This document shows, one piece after another, positions 54,849-64,000 of a stretch of 64,000 bases of DNA (its first letter is position 1; every line of letters begins with the position of its first letter). The notes beneath the pieces are model-generated. The model saw nothing but the letters and a program-made list of their open reading frames with translations. It did no database searches and had not been told where the DNA came from. This stretch comes from Catellatospora sp. KI3 (GTDB lineage: Bacteria > Actinomycetota > Actinomycetes > Mycobacteriales > Micromonosporaceae): positions 124,001 through 188,000 of the forward strand of contig NZ_JASAMB010000004.1 of assembly GCF_029948125.1 (NCBI RefSeq), in the 5' to 3' direction. The translations under genes and the position numbers were made by a program.

Positions 54849-57241
54849 CGCCGGCCCTGCCACATCCACTCGGTGATCTCGGGCGCGTCGGTGCCGTACG
54901 CCCGGGTGTAGTCGCGGGCGCGCTGGCGGGCGTCGGTCATCTGCTGGCGCAGCCCGGCGGCGCTGACCGCCAGCCCCGGCACCCGGTCGACGACGTCGAT
55001 GACAAGCCGGTAGCGGTCCAGGTCGTTGAGCATCACCATGTCGAACGGCGTGGTGGTGGTGCCCTCCTCCTTGTACCCCCGGACGTGGATGTTGTCGTGG
55101 TTGCGGCGCCGGTAGGTGAGCCGGTGGATCAGCGACGGGTAGCCGTGGTAGGCGAAGACGACGGGCCGGTCGGTGGTGAAGATGGCGTCGAACTGGGAGT
55201 CGGGCAGGCCGTGCGGGTGCTCGGACTCCGGCTGCAGCCGCATCAGGTCCACGACGTTGACCACGCGTACCCGCAGCTGGGGCAGGTACTGCCGCAGCAG
55301 GTCCACCGCGGCCAGGGTCTCCAGGGTGGGCACGTCCCCGGCGCAGGCCATGACCACGTCCGGCAGCGTGCCCGCGTCGTTGCCGGCCCAGTCCCAGATG
55401 CCCAGGCCGCGGCGGCAGTGCAGCGCGGCGTCGGCCATGGACAGCCACGACGGCTGCGGCTGCTTGCCCGCCACCACGACGTTGATGTAGTGGCGGCTGC
55501 GCAGGCAGTGGTCCATGGTGGACAGCAGCGTGTTGGCGTCCGGCGGCAGGTACACCCGGATGACCTCGGCCTTCTTGTTGACCACGTGGTCGATGAAGCC
55601 GGGGTCCTGGTGCGAGAAGCCGTTGTGGTCCTGCCGCCACACGTGGCTGGACAGCAGGTACGTCAGCGACGCGACCGGGCGCCGCCACGGGATGGACCGG
55701 GTCGTCTTGAGCCACTTCGCGTGCTGGTTGACCATCGAGTCGACCACGTGCGTGAACGCCTCGTAGCTGGTCAGCAGGCCGTGGCGGCCGGTGAGCAGGT
55801 AGCCCTCGAGCATGCCCTGGCACAGGTGCTCCGACAGCACCTCGATCACCCGGCCGGAGGGGGCGAGGTGGTCGTCGCCGTCGAGGATGTCGGCCGCGAA
55901 CACCCGGTCGGTCACCTCGAACACCGCGCCCAGCCGGTTGGAGTTGGTCTCGTCCGGCGCGAACAGCCGGAACCGGTCGGGGTTGGCGCGCATGACGTCG
56001 CGCAGCCAGGTGCCCAGCACCCGGGTCGCCTCGGCGCTGCCCCCGCCGGGCTGCTCCACCGGCACCGCGTAGTCGGCGATGTCGGGCAGCACCAGGTCGC
56101 GCAGCAGCAGGCCGCCGTTGGCGTGCGCGTTGGCCGACATGCGCCGGTGCTCGCCGGGTGCGAGCGGTTCGAGCAGCGCCGCCGGGTGGCCGGTGGCGTC
56201 GAAGAGCTCCTCCGGCCGGTACGAGCGCAGCCAGCGCTCCAGCTCGGCCAGGTGCGCCGGGTTGTCCCGCACCTGCGCCAGCGGCACCTGGTGCGCCCGG
56301 AACGTGCCCTCGAGCTGGACCCCGTCGACCTCCTTGGGCCCGGTCCAGCCCTTCGGCGTACGCAGGATGATCATCGGCCAGCGGGGGCGGGCGTCGCCCT
56401 CGCCGCGCCGGGCCCGGCTCTGGATCGCCTTGATCTGGTCCAGCGCGCTGTCCAGGGCGAACGCGAACTCGTGGTGCACCCGTTCGGGGTCGTCGCCGGA
56501 GACGAGGATCGGCTGGTAGCCGTACCCGCGCATGAGCGACAGCAGGTCCTCCTCGGGGATGCGGGCCAGGATCGTCGGGTTTGCGATCTTGTAGCCGTTG
56601 AGGTGCAGGATCGGCAGCACCGCCCCGTCGCCGACCGGGTTGCAGAAGGTGTTGCACAGCCAGCTGGCCGCCAGCGGCCCGGTCTCGGCCTCGCCGTCGC
56701 CGACCACGCACACGGCCAGCAGGTCCGGGTTGTCGAGCACCGCGCCGTAGGCGTGCATGAGCGAGTAGCCGAGCTCGCCGCCCTCGTGGATCGAGCCGGG
56801 CACCTCGGGCGCGACGTGGCTGGGGATGCCGCCGGGGAAGGAGAACTGGCGGAACAGCCGCGCCATGCCCGCCTCGGACCGGTCGACGCTGGGGTAGTGC
56901 TCGCTGTAGGTGCCCTCCAGCCAGGTGTTGGCCACGATCGCCGGGCCGCCGTGGCCGGGGCCGGTGATGTAGATGGCGTCGAGGTCGCGGGCGATGATCG
57001 CCCGGTTCAGGTGCGCCCAGATCAGGCTCAGTCCCGGGCTGGTGCCCCAGTGCCCCAGCAGGCGCGGCTTGATGTGCTCCGGGCGCAGCGGCTCGCGCAG
57101 CAGCGGGTTGTCCATCAGGTAGATCTGGCCGACCGTGAGGTAGTTGGCCGCCCGCCACCAGGTGTCGATCCGGGTCAGCTCCTCGTGGCTGAGGTGGACC
57201 ACGCCCGCGGTGGTGTCGGTGCCGTGCGAGTGCAGGGTCAT
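54845..57241 (-). CDS. xfp: Xylulose-5-phosphate/fructose-6-phosphate phosphoketolase
   Basis: A 798-residue thiamine-diphosphate enzyme, the full length of the family. It splits xylulose 5-P or fructose 6-P with phosphate to acetyl-P plus a sugar phosphate. Signatures are [18 protein letters not shown] at the start, [31 protein letters not shown] (ThDP-binding GDG) and a C-terminal transketolase-like region ([11 protein letters not shown]). It is coupled to a universal stress protein gene, so it likely serves energy or acetyl-P supply under stress. No acetate kinase gene is in the window. Confidence 0.95.
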   Translation of the reverse strand: MTLHSHGTDTTAGVVHLSHEELTRIDTWWRAANYLTVGQIYLMDNPLLREPLRPEHIKPRLLGHWGTSPGLSLIWAHLNRAIIARDLDAIYITGPGHGGPAIVANTWLEGTYSEHYPSVDRSEAGMARLFRQFSFPGGIPSHVAPEVPGSIHEGGELGYSLMHAYGAVLDNPDLLAVCVVGDGEAETGPLAASWLCNTFCNPVGDGAVLPILHLNGYKIANPTILARIPEEDLLSLMRGYGYQPILVSGDDPERVHHEFAFALDSALDQIKAIQSRARRGEGDARPRWPMIILRTPKGWTGPKEVDGVQLEGTFRAHQVPLAQVRDNPAHLAELERWLRSYRPEELFDATGHPAALLEPLAPGEHRRMSANAHANGGLLLRDLVLPDIADYAVPVEQPGGGSAEATRVLGTWLRDVMRANPDRFRLFAPDETNSNRLGAVFEVTDRVFAADILDGDDHLAPSGRVIEVLSEHLCQGMLEGYLLTGRHGLLTSYEAFTHVVDSMVNQHAKWLKTTRSIPWRRPVASLTYLLSSHVWRQDHNGFSHQDPGFIDHVVNKKAEVIRVYLPPDANTLLSTMDHCLRSRHYINVVVAGKQPQPSWLSMADAALHCRRGLGIWDWAGNDAGTLPDVVMACAGDVPTLETLAAVDLLRQYLPQLRVRVVNVVDLMRLQPESEHPHGLPDSQFDAIFTTDRPVVFAYHGYPSLIHRLTYRRRNHDNIHVRGYKEEGTTTTPFDMVMLNDLDRYRLVIDVVDRVPGLAVSAAGLRQQMTDARQRARDYTRAYGTDAPEITEWMWQGRR

Positions 57242-57416
57242 ATGACCGATCTTCGCCGGTTTAGACGGGGGCGCGCAGGGAAAATGTCCGCTCCGTCGAC
57301 CTGAGATCCAGGCCGTGGGCTGCGCCATTCCGGTAACGCCCGAACAATGCGAATTTGACCGAGTATGCCTGCCTGGCGCTATACCGTGTCGGGAAGGCCT
57401 GCCACTAGGAGGAGCG

Positions 57417-57935
57417 ATGTCGGCTTCCAACCTGCCTGACGCCGAAGCGGGTCCCGGCCCGGTCGACGTGGTGCTCACCATCAACGGACGGACCCACGTC
57501 GTACGCATCGAGCCCAGGGTGAGCCTGCTGGACTGCCTACGCGACGTCGTCGACCTCACCGGCACCAAGAAGGGCTGCAACCAGGGTGCCTGCGGCGCCT
57601 GCACGGTATGGATCGACAAGCGCCGGGTCCTGGCCTGCCTGACCCTGGCCATCGCCTGCGAGGGCCGCGAGATCACCACCATCGAGGGCCTGGCCGAGAA
57701 CGGGCACCTGCACCCGATGCAGAAGGCGTTCCTCAGCCACGACGCGTTCCAGTGCGGCTACTGCACGCCGGGGCAGATCATGTCGGCGGTCGCGCTGCTG
57801 GCGGAGGGGCACACCGGCGACGACGCCGAGATCGGCGAGTGGATGAGCGGCAACCTGTGCCGCTGCGCCGCGTACCCCAACATCCGCGCCGCCATCCGCG
57901 AGGTCCGCGACGGAGTCCCGCACGCGACCCGCTAA
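57417..57935 (+). CDS. 2Fe-2S subunit of PaoA/YagT-type aldehyde oxidoreductase
   Basis: A 172-residue protein with two 2Fe-2S domains. The plant-ferredoxin-like domain (about 15-90) has [13 protein letters not shown] plus an ACL Cys, and the helical domain (about 95-165) has [12 protein letters not shown] and [12 protein letters not shown]. It passes electrons from the molybdenum site to FAD. There is no obvious Tat signal at the N-terminus. Its normal partners, the FAD and Mo subunits, are encoded 3.1 kb downstream on the same strand, after an inserted block. The ATG follows GGAGGA. Confidence 0.9.
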   Translation: MSASNLPDAEAGPGPVDVVLTINGRTHVVRIEPRVSLLDCLRDVVDLTGTKKGCNQGACGACTVWIDKRRVLACLTLAIACEGREITTIEGLAENGHLHPMQKAFLSHDAFQCGYCTPGQIMSAVALLAEGHTGDDAEIGEWMSGNLCRCAAYPNIRAAIREVRDGVPHATR

Positions 57936-57957
57936 CCTCCCGCGGCTTGAGTAACCT

Positions 57958-58003
57958 GCACGGGGGCGTAGGGCTGCTCCGAGGGAGTCCTACGCCCCCG
58001 TGC
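57958..58003 (+). terminator. Hairpin terminator after 2Fe-2S gene
   Basis: GCACGGGGGCGTAGG (57958-57972) and CCTACGCCCCCGTGC (57989-58003) pair perfectly over 15 bp. Its presence means that the downstream FAD/Mo genes are probably not on the same transcript. Confidence 0.8.
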
Positions 58004-58028
58004 GGTACGTGGGACTTTGCCGACCCCG

Positions 58029-58361
58029 CTAAAGGGCCAGCACGTAGGCGTTGACGAAGAACGTCTCGACCCGCGCCCAGTGAAGGTGACCGGCGAGCGC
58101 CGCGTCGCCTTCGCGACCGAGCACTACATGAAGGTGCACTTTCCCGTTCTTGACCTCGCCCGTACCCGTCAGCTCGAACGGCTGCCGATACTCGGTGAGG
58201 ATGTCCTTGGAGGCGTCCTCGGCGGGCATGTTCGAGATGCAGCACTCGTCGACGGCACCGATGAGCGACACGACCGCCCCGTCCGTGACGCCACGCTCCG
58301 CGAGCTGAGCCGCGATGGTCTCCATGACCTCCTGCCCCGGCTGGACAGACACTACAAGCAT
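58029..58361 (-). CDS. PPC/DUF296-domain protein
   Basis: A 110-residue protein covering one PPC (plants and prokaryotes conserved, DUF296) domain. Visible landmarks are LVVSVQPGQEVMETIAAQLA at the start, GAVVSLIGAVDECCISN in the first core strand and GKVHLHVVLGREGDAALAGH near the end, where the His residues bind metal in relatives. Bacterial PPC proteins form trimers; in plants the domain sits in AT-hook DNA-binding proteins. The start at 58361 was chosen for GAGGAG just upstream; an ATG four codons earlier lacks one. Confidence 0.8.
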   Translation of the reverse strand: MLVVSVQPGQEVMETIAAQLAERGVTDGAVVSLIGAVDECCISNMPAEDASKDILTEYRQPFELTGTGEVKNGKVHLHVVLGREGDAALAGHLHWARVETFFVNAYVLAL

Positions 58362-58632
58362 TGCTCTCCTCATTAGGGCGTAACTGGGCTGACACCGGCC
58401 AGGAGTGCGGCCATGGTCCGAAGATTCTCCCGTGCGCCGACCGTCAAGCTATTGAGTTTGTGCCAGGAACTTACTCATATCGATTGTCTGCCCAGCCAGC
58501 CTCCCATGATCATCTGCTCGCACCCCTCACGGCAGGTTGCAGGAGTGCCCTTAATGGATGGCGCGACTCTCTACCTGTGGCTAGGCTGGAACCCTTTGGC
58601 TCGCGCTGAAGGTCACTCAAGGCAGGTAGCCA

Positions 58633-60081
58633 GTGTCCAACCGCAGGTCCCGACAGCAGCCCGACAGCCCCTCCCCGGTGCCGGAGGTGGCGATCCTAAT
58701 AGGCGACGTCGACGTGGCACCGTGGCTAGCAAATCCGCTTACCATCACCAAAAAGTCCGGGCTGCACAGTGAAGCGAAGTTCCTCCTTAAACACGAGGTC
58801 GTTCGACACGGCGCATTTGACTACTCAGCTCGCGTTGTCATCAAGGTTCGGCTGGCGGGAGTTGAGCACCCTCGCTTCCACGGTTACGTCAACCATGCTT
58901 GGCCAGACCGGTCAGGTCTGCATGTCCACTGCATCTCTCACGCACAGATCAGCCTGAACGAAGCACGCCCAGGCTGGTGGATGCACGAGAACGTCCGCCC
59001 TTTCGAGCTTATCTATACGATGTCGCGCACGGCGGGATATAGCGACGATCAACTTCGAATTGAAGGCATAGATGAACTGAAGGAAGAAGATGTGGAAGTC
59101 CTCGTTCCCATTTACGGAATTCGCGTGGAACGAGAAACGAAAGTTGGGCCTTATACGTTAGTACCCCCATCGCAGATCACATGGACCAAAGGCCCATGGA
59201 CACCACCCGACGTGCCGCCCGCACGGATTGGCAACACCCAGACTGTGGTACAAGGCTTCAACGAACTTAAGGCTTACCTTAAAGGCACTTATAGAGCGAA
59301 GACCTTGTTTGAGGCTGAACGTCGAGGCAGTGAGGATGCCGATATCGCGTCAGCGTGGCTGGCCACCAGACTTAAGTTTACCTCTGTTGCACTTCCCCAC
59401 GAAGTGCCCCAGTGGTTTAACCAGATGTCTAGCCGCGTCCGACCTCAGAGCGGCTCGCTGCTAGCGGTACGTGCGCTCGAAAGCGGTCGGCGCTGGATTC
59501 GGGCAACGACTCTCAACATGCGATATATGGTGACCGAAATACCGATCTCAGAAAGTTGGGCTGAAGAACCCCAGCTTATGGACGAGATTACGGTCCAGGA
59601 AAGAGAGGCGTTCCTCTGCTTTTGGCGGTCAGTCGACCTGCGTGACCCGCTTACGTCGTTGATAGCTTTGTTTGACACGATTGAATTTTATGTTGGATCG
59701 ACAACCCTGCCAGACACGTTCGCAAAAGAAGACCTTAATCGCCTGATGCGCGAGGCGCCAGAATGGCTGTCGGACACCCAAAGAACCCGCTATACAGAGG
59801 TCTTGCGAAATGGACTGAATAGTCCTTCCCTGGCCCGGCGGTTGGACGCGAGGCTCAAAAGTGATGGCGTCCCGGTGACGGAGGCCGAGCGTGCAACAAT
59901 ACGGAAGCTTAGGGGGCTCAGAAATCCCGCACAGCACGGGCGAAAGAGAAAGGCTCCAGCGATGGAGGACCTTAGGACTGGATGGTCAGTCGTTGCTCGC
60001 ATGCTCGTTTACCGGGCAGCACGGGTCAGGGGTGATGCGAATGATGACGAAAGTGCCCAGCCCGTGAGCATTGATACCTGA
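58633..60081 (+). CDS. HEPN-motif protein, ApeA-like, lower GC than neighbours
   Basis: A 482-residue soluble protein. The N-terminal 270 residues form a beta-rich region (GVEHPRFHGYVNHAWPDRSG and KVGPYTLVPPSQITW) similar in style to ApeA/abortive-infection N-terminal domains; the C-terminal 200 are helical. The late segment LRGLRNPAQHGRKRK contains R430-X4-H435, the RNase motif of HEPN proteins. Codon use is clearly less GC-rich than all genes around it, which suggests horizontal transfer. A toxin or phage-defence RNase is likely but unproven. The start is GTG with weak AGG upstream. Confidence 0.65.
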   Translation: MSNRRSRQQPDSPSPVPEVAILIGDVDVAPWLANPLTITKKSGLHSEAKFLLKHEVVRHGAFDYSARVVIKVRLAGVEHPRFHGYVNHAWPDRSGLHVHCISHAQISLNEARPGWWMHENVRPFELIYTMSRTAGYSDDQLRIEGIDELKEEDVEVLVPIYGIRVERETKVGPYTLVPPSQITWTKGPWTPPDVPPARIGNTQTVVQGFNELKAYLKGTYRAKTLFEAERRGSEDADIASAWLATRLKFTSVALPHEVPQWFNQMSSRVRPQSGSLLAVRALESGRRWIRATTLNMRYMVTEIPISESWAEEPQLMDEITVQEREAFLCFWRSVDLRDPLTSLIALFDTIEFYVGSTTLPDTFAKEDLNRLMREAPEWLSDTQRTRYTEVLRNGLNSPSLARRLDARLKSDGVPVTEAERATIRKLRGLRNPAQHGRKRKAPAMEDLRTGWSVVARMLVYRAARVRGDANDDESAQPVSIDT

Positions 60082-60105
60082 CGCCCCCACGTGAGCGAGT
60101 GTGTT

Positions 60106-60303
60106 CTAGGCAGCCCGGGGCAACTGCTCCCATGGCTTGGGCAGTGCCTCCAGCCGGGCGAGATGCTCGCGGTGCCTCCGAGCGCGCAACTCATCCCCCG
60201 CAGCCTCGGCAGTCTCTGCCCAGCCTCGGATTTTCGCCACGAACTCCTCGTGGTCTGCACGTTCCAGCGCCCACAGCGCAGCTGCGTGTTCCTCTGCCGT
60301 CAT
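60106..60303 (-). CDS. Small helical protein, accessory island type
   Basis: A 65-residue charged helical protein (TAEEHAAALWALERADHEEF; HREHLARLEALPKPWEQLP). It resembles in style the many small proteins of actinobacterial plasmids and integrative elements, but I cannot name a family. Its ATG overlaps the stop of the preceding tiny gene as ATGA, good evidence that both are translated. It converges on the HEPN-motif gene, 24 bases away. Confidence 0.6.
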   Translation of the reverse strand: MTAEEHAAALWALERADHEEFVAKIRGWAETAEAAGDELRARRHREHLARLEALPKPWEQLPRAA

Positions 60304-60482
60304 GGCTGGCCACCTCCTAGCCGCTCGTCGAGCCTACCCAGCTCGTACAGGATCTCCTGCAGGTGTAGGCGGCGAAACGCCAGCCCCTCTTCGTACTGGC
60401 GGATCATGGTTCGGTCACAGTCCAGCGCTTCGCGAAGGTCGATCCGCTCAAACTCGTCGCGCATCCGCTCTTCGTCGTCCAC
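60300..60482 (-). CDS. Small acidic helical protein
   Basis: A 60-residue protein with charged helices (DDEERMRDEFERIDLREALD; AFRRLHLQEILYELGRLDER). The start is GTG at 60482, preceded by AGGGAGAAG at ideal distance. It overlaps the next tiny gene by ATGA. No domain is recognised. The pair could be a small regulatory or immunity unit accompanying the neighbouring HEPN protein, or cargo of a degraded integrative element; the sequence does not decide. From 60483 to 60710 no further gene is supported. Confidence 0.6.
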   Translation of the reverse strand: MDDEERMRDEFERIDLREALDCDRTMIRQYEEGLAFRRLHLQEILYELGRLDERLGGGQP

Positions 60483-60710
60483 CTTCTCCCTTCCGCCAGA
60501 GAAGTGTCACGGTCCCAGCAACGATCGTGGCGTCATCGCTGGTCTTGTTGCGCGGCCACCCCTGGCCGAGAGGGGCCGACGGGACGACCCTCCCGCCGAG
60601 AGAATGGCCCCCAGCACGCCGGATCGCATCCCCGGAACTGGGGGCCATTTGCGTACGCCGGAGAGCACCGGGTGAGTACTGGATCACCCTCGTAGGACCG
60701 GGCGGCGCGC

Positions 60711-60887
60711 TCAGCCGGGTGCGTGGTGCCCGGTTCGCCTCGGGGTCAGGGCGACGAGGGTGGGCGCCGCCCGACTGGCGCCACTGAGGCCGAGCCGGCC
60801 GTCGTTGTTGCCGCCCCAGCAGTAGAGGTGGCCGCTCTGCGCGATGGTGCAGGTGTGGTAGTAGCCGGCGACCACTCGGCCCATCAT
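60711..60887 (-). pseudogene. RCC1-repeat fragment
   Basis: A 58-codon frame reads GRVVAGYYHTCTIAQSGHLY, then CWGGNNDGRLGL, the core of an RCC1 propeller repeat (AGxxHTCAL...CWGxNxxGQLG). Real RCC1 proteins have about seven repeats; only one survives here and the frame then runs into a stop. It appears to be debris of a secreted RCC1 protein gene, at the edge of the inserted block. From 60888 to 61068 no gene is seen. Confidence 0.65.
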
Positions 60888-61068
60888 CGTCGAACCGATG
60901 GGAGCGTTCCCAAAGCGTAAGCGCAGGGGCCTCGTAGGGTCTCCCCAGCTGCTCGAACACGGGATGTTTCACGACGGAATGCCCTGAAATGCCGATATCC
61001 TCGTAGCCACCGCCCAGACGGCACCGGGGTTCCCGATGGAGCGCGGCGAGAAAGGCACAACCCAGAAC

Positions 61069-62064
61069 ATGAGAAGCATCAGCTACTCCAGGGTCGCCGA
61101 CGTGGCCACCGCCATCGCGACGGTCACCGCCGACCCCGACGCCGCCTACCTGGCCGGGGGCACCACCAAGGTCGACATGCTGCGCATCTACGCCGAGCCG
61201 AGCCAGCGCCTGGTCGACATCAACGACCTGCCCATCAACCACATCGAGCTGCAGCCCGACGGCGCCGTACGCCTGGGCGCGCTGGCGCGCATGAACGACG
61301 TCGCGATGTCGCCGATCGTCGCCCAGCGCTACCCGCTGCTGGCCGAGGCGCTGGTCCTGGGCGCCTCGGCGCAGCTGCGCAACATGGCCTCGATGGGCGG
61401 CAACATGCTGCAGCGCACCCGCTGCTCGTACTTCCGCGACCACGAGGCCGCCTGCAACAAGCGCGTGCCGGGTTCGGGCTGCTCGGCGCTGACCGGCGTC
61501 AACCGCGGCCACGCGGTGCTGGGCACCAGCGAGCACTGCATCGCCGCCCACCCCTCCGACGCGGCGGTGGCGCTGAGTGCGCTGGACGCGGTCATCCACG
61601 TGCAGAACCGCGACGGGCACCACGCGTACGCCATCGACGACTTCTTCCTGGCACCCGAGGACACCCCGGAGCGGGAGCACCCGCTCCAGCACGGCGACCT
61701 GATCACCGCGATCGAGATCCCGCCCCTGCCGATGGCCCGCGACTCGCTGTACCTGAAGGTGCGCGACCGGGAGTCGTACGAGTTCGCGCTGGTGTCGGTG
61801 GCGCTGGCCCTGCGGGTCGAGGGCGGGGCGGTCGCGGAGGTGCGGATGGCCCTGGGCGGGGTAGCCACCAAGCCGTGGCGGGCGCGCCGCGCCGAGCACG
61901 CGCTGCTGGGCCGACCGGCCACGCACGAGCACTTCCTGCACGCCGCGCGGGAGGAGACGGCCGACGCGGTGCCGCGCTCCATGAACGGCTTCAAGATCGA
62001 ACTGGCGCGCCGCACGATGGTCCGCGCCCTCGAAACCGTGACCGCGCGAGGGGGCACACCATGA
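61069..62064 (+). CDS. FAD-binding subunit of PaoB/YagS-type aldehyde oxidoreductase
   Basis: A 331-residue flavin subunit of the xanthine-dehydrogenase family. The FAD pocket shows AYLAGGTTKVDMLR and the SMGGNMLQRTRCSYF segment. The Cys-rich loop RTRCSYFRDHEAACNKRVPG followed by GSGC is the feature that sets PaoB (YagS) apart, where it holds an extra 4Fe-4S cluster. The start at MRSISYSRVADV matches the family; an ATG at 61036 is an alternative. The stop overlaps the Mo-subunit ATG as ATGA. Confidence 0.9.
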   Translation: MRSISYSRVADVATAIATVTADPDAAYLAGGTTKVDMLRIYAEPSQRLVDINDLPINHIELQPDGAVRLGALARMNDVAMSPIVAQRYPLLAEALVLGASAQLRNMASMGGNMLQRTRCSYFRDHEAACNKRVPGSGCSALTGVNRGHAVLGTSEHCIAAHPSDAAVALSALDAVIHVQNRDGHHAYAIDDFFLAPEDTPEREHPLQHGDLITAIEIPPLPMARDSLYLKVRDRESYEFALVSVALALRVEGGAVAEVRMALGGVATKPWRARRAEHALLGRPATHEHFLHAAREETADAVPRSMNGFKIELARRTMVRALETVTARGGTP

Positions 62065-64000
62065 CCACCGCGATCGGACGACCGATCGACCGCGTCGACG
62101 GCCCGGCGAAGGTCACCGGCGCGGGCCGCTACTCCGCCGACGTACCGCTGCCGGGCCTGGTCCATGCGGTGGTCGTCGGATCGCGGATCCCGGCCGGGCG
62201 CATCATCTCGATCGACACCCGCGCCGCCGAGCAGGCCAACGGGGTGCTGGCCGTGCTCACCCACCTCAACCTGCCCAAGGGCGGCTCGGTGCCGCCACTG
62301 GTGCCGTCGCTGGCCGGGGCCGCCGCGACCGGGCAGACGTTCTTCCCCATGCAGGACGAGGTGATCCACTACGCGGGCCAGCACGTCGCCGTGGTCGTCG
62401 CCGAGACGCTGGAGCAGGCCGAGCACGCCGCGACACTGCTGCGGATCGACTACGCCGCCGCACCGTTCGTCACCACGGTCGAGCAGGGGCGCGAGCAGGC
62501 GTACGAAGCGCGGCGGATCTTCGGCGGGTTCCTGCCCGGCCGGGTGGAGCGCGGCGACGTCGACGCCGGGCTGGCCGAGGCGGCGGTCACCGTCGACCTG
62601 GGCTACCGGTACGCGGCCAACCACCACAATCCGATCGAGTGCTCAGCCACCACCGCGGTGTGGCAGGGCGACCGGCTCACCGTGTACGACGCCACCCAAG
62701 GCCCCAACGCCACCCTGCACACCCTCGCCGAGCTGCTCAACGTCATGCCCTCGCACATCCGGGTGGTGACCGACTTCGTCGGCGGCAGCTTCGGCTGCAA
62801 GGCGATGATCTGGGACCACCCCGCGCTGGCCGCGCTGGCCGCCCGCCACGTGGGGCGCCCGGTGCGCCTGGCGCTGTCGCGCGAGCAGATGTTCAGCTCG
62901 GTCGGGCACCGCGAGCAGCAGGAGCAGCAGCTGACGCTCGGCGCGGACGCGCAGGGGCGGCTCACCGCCGTACGCCATCACAAGCTCTCCCCCACCTCGC
63001 ACTTCGACGACTGGGCCGAGCCGTCCCTCGGGGTGGCCTCGCAGCTCTACGCCTGCCCGAACTACCAGGGGGTGTACCGGCTGATCCGTGCCAACACCAT
63101 GACGCCGACGTTCACCCGCTGCCCCGGCGAGGCGTCGGGCATGTTCGCCCTGGAGACCGCCCTGGACGAGCTCGCCGAGCGGCTCGGCCTGGACCCGCTG
63201 GAGATCAGGCTGCGCAACTACGCCGAGACGACGCCGGGCGACGGGACGCCGTGGTCGAGCAAGAAGCTGCGCGAGTGCTACCGGCGCGGCGCGGAGCTGG
63301 CGGGCTGGGACCGCCGCGACCCGCGCGTCGGCGCGCTGCGCGACGGCGACACCCTGCTCGGCTGGGGTATGGCCACCAGCGCCTACCCCTGCTACCAGCC
63401 CGGCAACCCGCAGCGCGCCCGCGCCCGCCTCTACGCCGACGGCAGCGCCGTGGTGCAGGCCAGCATCTCCGACATCGGCACCGGCTCGGCCACCGCGATG
63501 ACCCAGGTCGCCGCCGACGGCCTGGGTGTACAGCTGGAACGCGTCCGCTTCCAGTACGGCGACAGCGACCTGCCCAACACCGCCGCCGCCGTCGGCTCGG
63601 CCGGCGCCGGGATGGTCAGCGCCGCCGTGCACGTCGCGACCACCGCCCTGCGCGACCAGCTCATCGCCCAGGCGCTCGCCGACCCGGGATCGCCCCTGCA
63701 CGGCGCCGATCCGCGGCAGGTCACCGTGGCGGAGGGCCGGATGGCGCTGCGTGAACGGCCCGACGTCGGCGAGACCTACGCCGCGCTGCTGCAGCGGGCG
63801 TTCATGGCCGACGCCGAGGCCGTGGGCACCTGGAACCCGCCGCCCGACACCAGCGGCGGCTCGATGACCTTCGGCGCCCAGTTCGCCCAGGTGGCCGTCG
63901 ATCCGGACCTGGGCCTGGTCCGGGTACGCAGACTGATCGGCGTCTTCGACGCCGGCCGGATCCTCAACCGCAAGACCGCGCACAGCCAGCTGATGGGCGG
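62061..64000 (+). CDS. Molybdenum-binding subunit of PaoC/YagR-type aldehyde oxidoreductase, truncated by window end
   Basis: About 646 codons before the right edge, with no stop. It begins MTTAIGRPIDRVDGPAKVTG, the usual start of the large subunit, and contains FVGGSFGCKA (Moco loop, GGxFGxK type), CPGEASGMFALETALDELA and DIGTGSATAMTQVAADGLG. It binds molybdopterin cytosine dinucleotide and oxidises aldehydes to acids. The catalytic C-terminal Glu region lies outside the window. It is coupled to the FAD subunit gene. Its substrate may be an aromatic or xenobiotic aldehyde, as for PaoABC. Confidence 0.92.
   Translation, partial: MTTAIGRPIDRVDGPAKVTGAGRYSADVPLPGLVHAVVVGSRIPAGRIISIDTRAAEQANGVLAVLTHLNLPKGGSVPPLVPSLAGAAATGQTFFPMQDEVIHYAGQHVAVVVAETLEQAEHAATLLRIDYAAAPFVTTVEQGREQAYEARRIFGGFLPGRVERGDVDAGLAEAAVTVDLGYRYAANHHNPIECSATTAVWQGDRLTVYDATQGPNATLHTLAELLNVMPSHIRVVTDFVGGSFGCKAMIWDHPALAALAARHVGRPVRLALSREQMFSSVGHREQQEQQLTLGADAQGRLTAVRHHKLSPTSHFDDWAEPSLGVASQLYACPNYQGVYRLIRANTMTPTFTRCPGEASGMFALETALDELAERLGLDPLEIRLRNYAETTPGDGTPWSSKKLRECYRRGAELAGWDRRDPRVGALRDGDTLLGWGMATSAYPCYQPGNPQRARARLYADGSAVVQASISDIGTGSATAMTQVAADGLGVQLERVRFQYGDSDLPNTAAAVGSAGAGMVSAAVHVATTALRDQLIAQALADPGSPLHGADPRQVTVAEGRMALRERPDVGETYAALLQRAFMADAEAVGTWNPPPDTSGGSMTFGAQFAQVAVDPDLGLVRVRRLIGVFDAGRILNRKTAHSQLMG

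Noticed and set aside
55085..57304. 739-codon plus-strand frame opposite the phosphoketolase gene
   Set aside because: Val/Gln/Arg-rich shadow of a fully conserved enzyme; no domain.
57936..61068. Attachment-site repeats bounding the putative island
   Set aside because: I looked for matching direct repeats near 57940 and 61030 and saw none; no integrase gene is present, so no att site is claimed.

Overview
The window reads as chromosome from a high-GC actinomycete. Codons are strongly GC-biased at third positions, GTG starts are common, neighbouring genes often overlap by ATGA or GTGA, and secreted proteins carry ricin-type lectin repeats. A Micromonosporaceae-type soil organism is my best guess from gene content; no rRNA, tRNA or housekeeping marker is present to prove it. 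No CRISPR array, tRNA or intact mobile element was seen.

Layout. 0.4-3.2 kb: small accessory genes (GNAT, NIPSNAP, two secreted or anchored proteins) and an IS630-type transposase remnant. 3.2-5.3 kb: a MarR regulator with a clear operator and a MATE exporter. 5.4-7.5 kb: two genes sharing a domain of unknown function. 7.6-10.6 kb: a 1010-residue secreted PA14 / sorbosone-dehydrogenase-like / CBM / DUF1080 protein. 10.9-15.8 kb: a cupin gene followed by an NMT1/THI5-type ABC importer and an NCS1-like permease, probably taking up a pyrimidine or similar nucleobase precursor.

15.9-31.4 kb is the most unusual part. Thirteen genes on the minus strand (ferredoxin, two P450s, SGNH hydrolase, CrtC-like lipocalin, methyltransferase, FAD oxidase, START-like protein, class III aminotransferase, thioester-reductase-like SDR, acyl-CoA-dehydrogenase-like enzyme, DUF2156 acyltransferase, small membrane protein) face a plus-strand trio (sigma factor, third P450, MFS exporter). 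Most are translationally coupled. An acyl/aryl-CoA ligase and a secreted hydrolase lie just beyond. It looks like a biosynthetic cluster with no PKS, NRPS or terpene synthase and a probable acyl-thioester-to-aldehyde-to-amine core. I cannot match it to a known product.

34-40 kb holds a possible mini-transcript with a 9-codon ORF, an HD hydrolase and a secreted carbohydrate-active set: an LTD protein, two SGNH-lectin paralogues, and a GH92 mannosidase reduced to its N-terminus fused to a lectin repeat. Two near-identical LacI-type palindromes sit in this set. 40-54 kb carries transporters, regulators (ArsR-like, TetR with operator), a FabF-like ketosynthase, a SulP permease, an alpha/beta hydrolase, a FAD monooxygenase and a TOPRIM protein. 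53.8-57.2 kb is a phosphoketolase/universal-stress operon.

57.4-64 kb encodes a PaoABC (YagTSR)-type molybdenum aldehyde oxidoreductase. Its 2Fe-2S gene is separated from the FAD and Mo subunit genes by about 3.1 kb containing a terminator, a PPC-domain gene, a lower-GC gene with a HEPN R-X4-H motif, two overlapping tiny genes and an RCC1 fragment. This looks like an inserted island, possibly a defence gene. The Mo subunit runs off the right edge.
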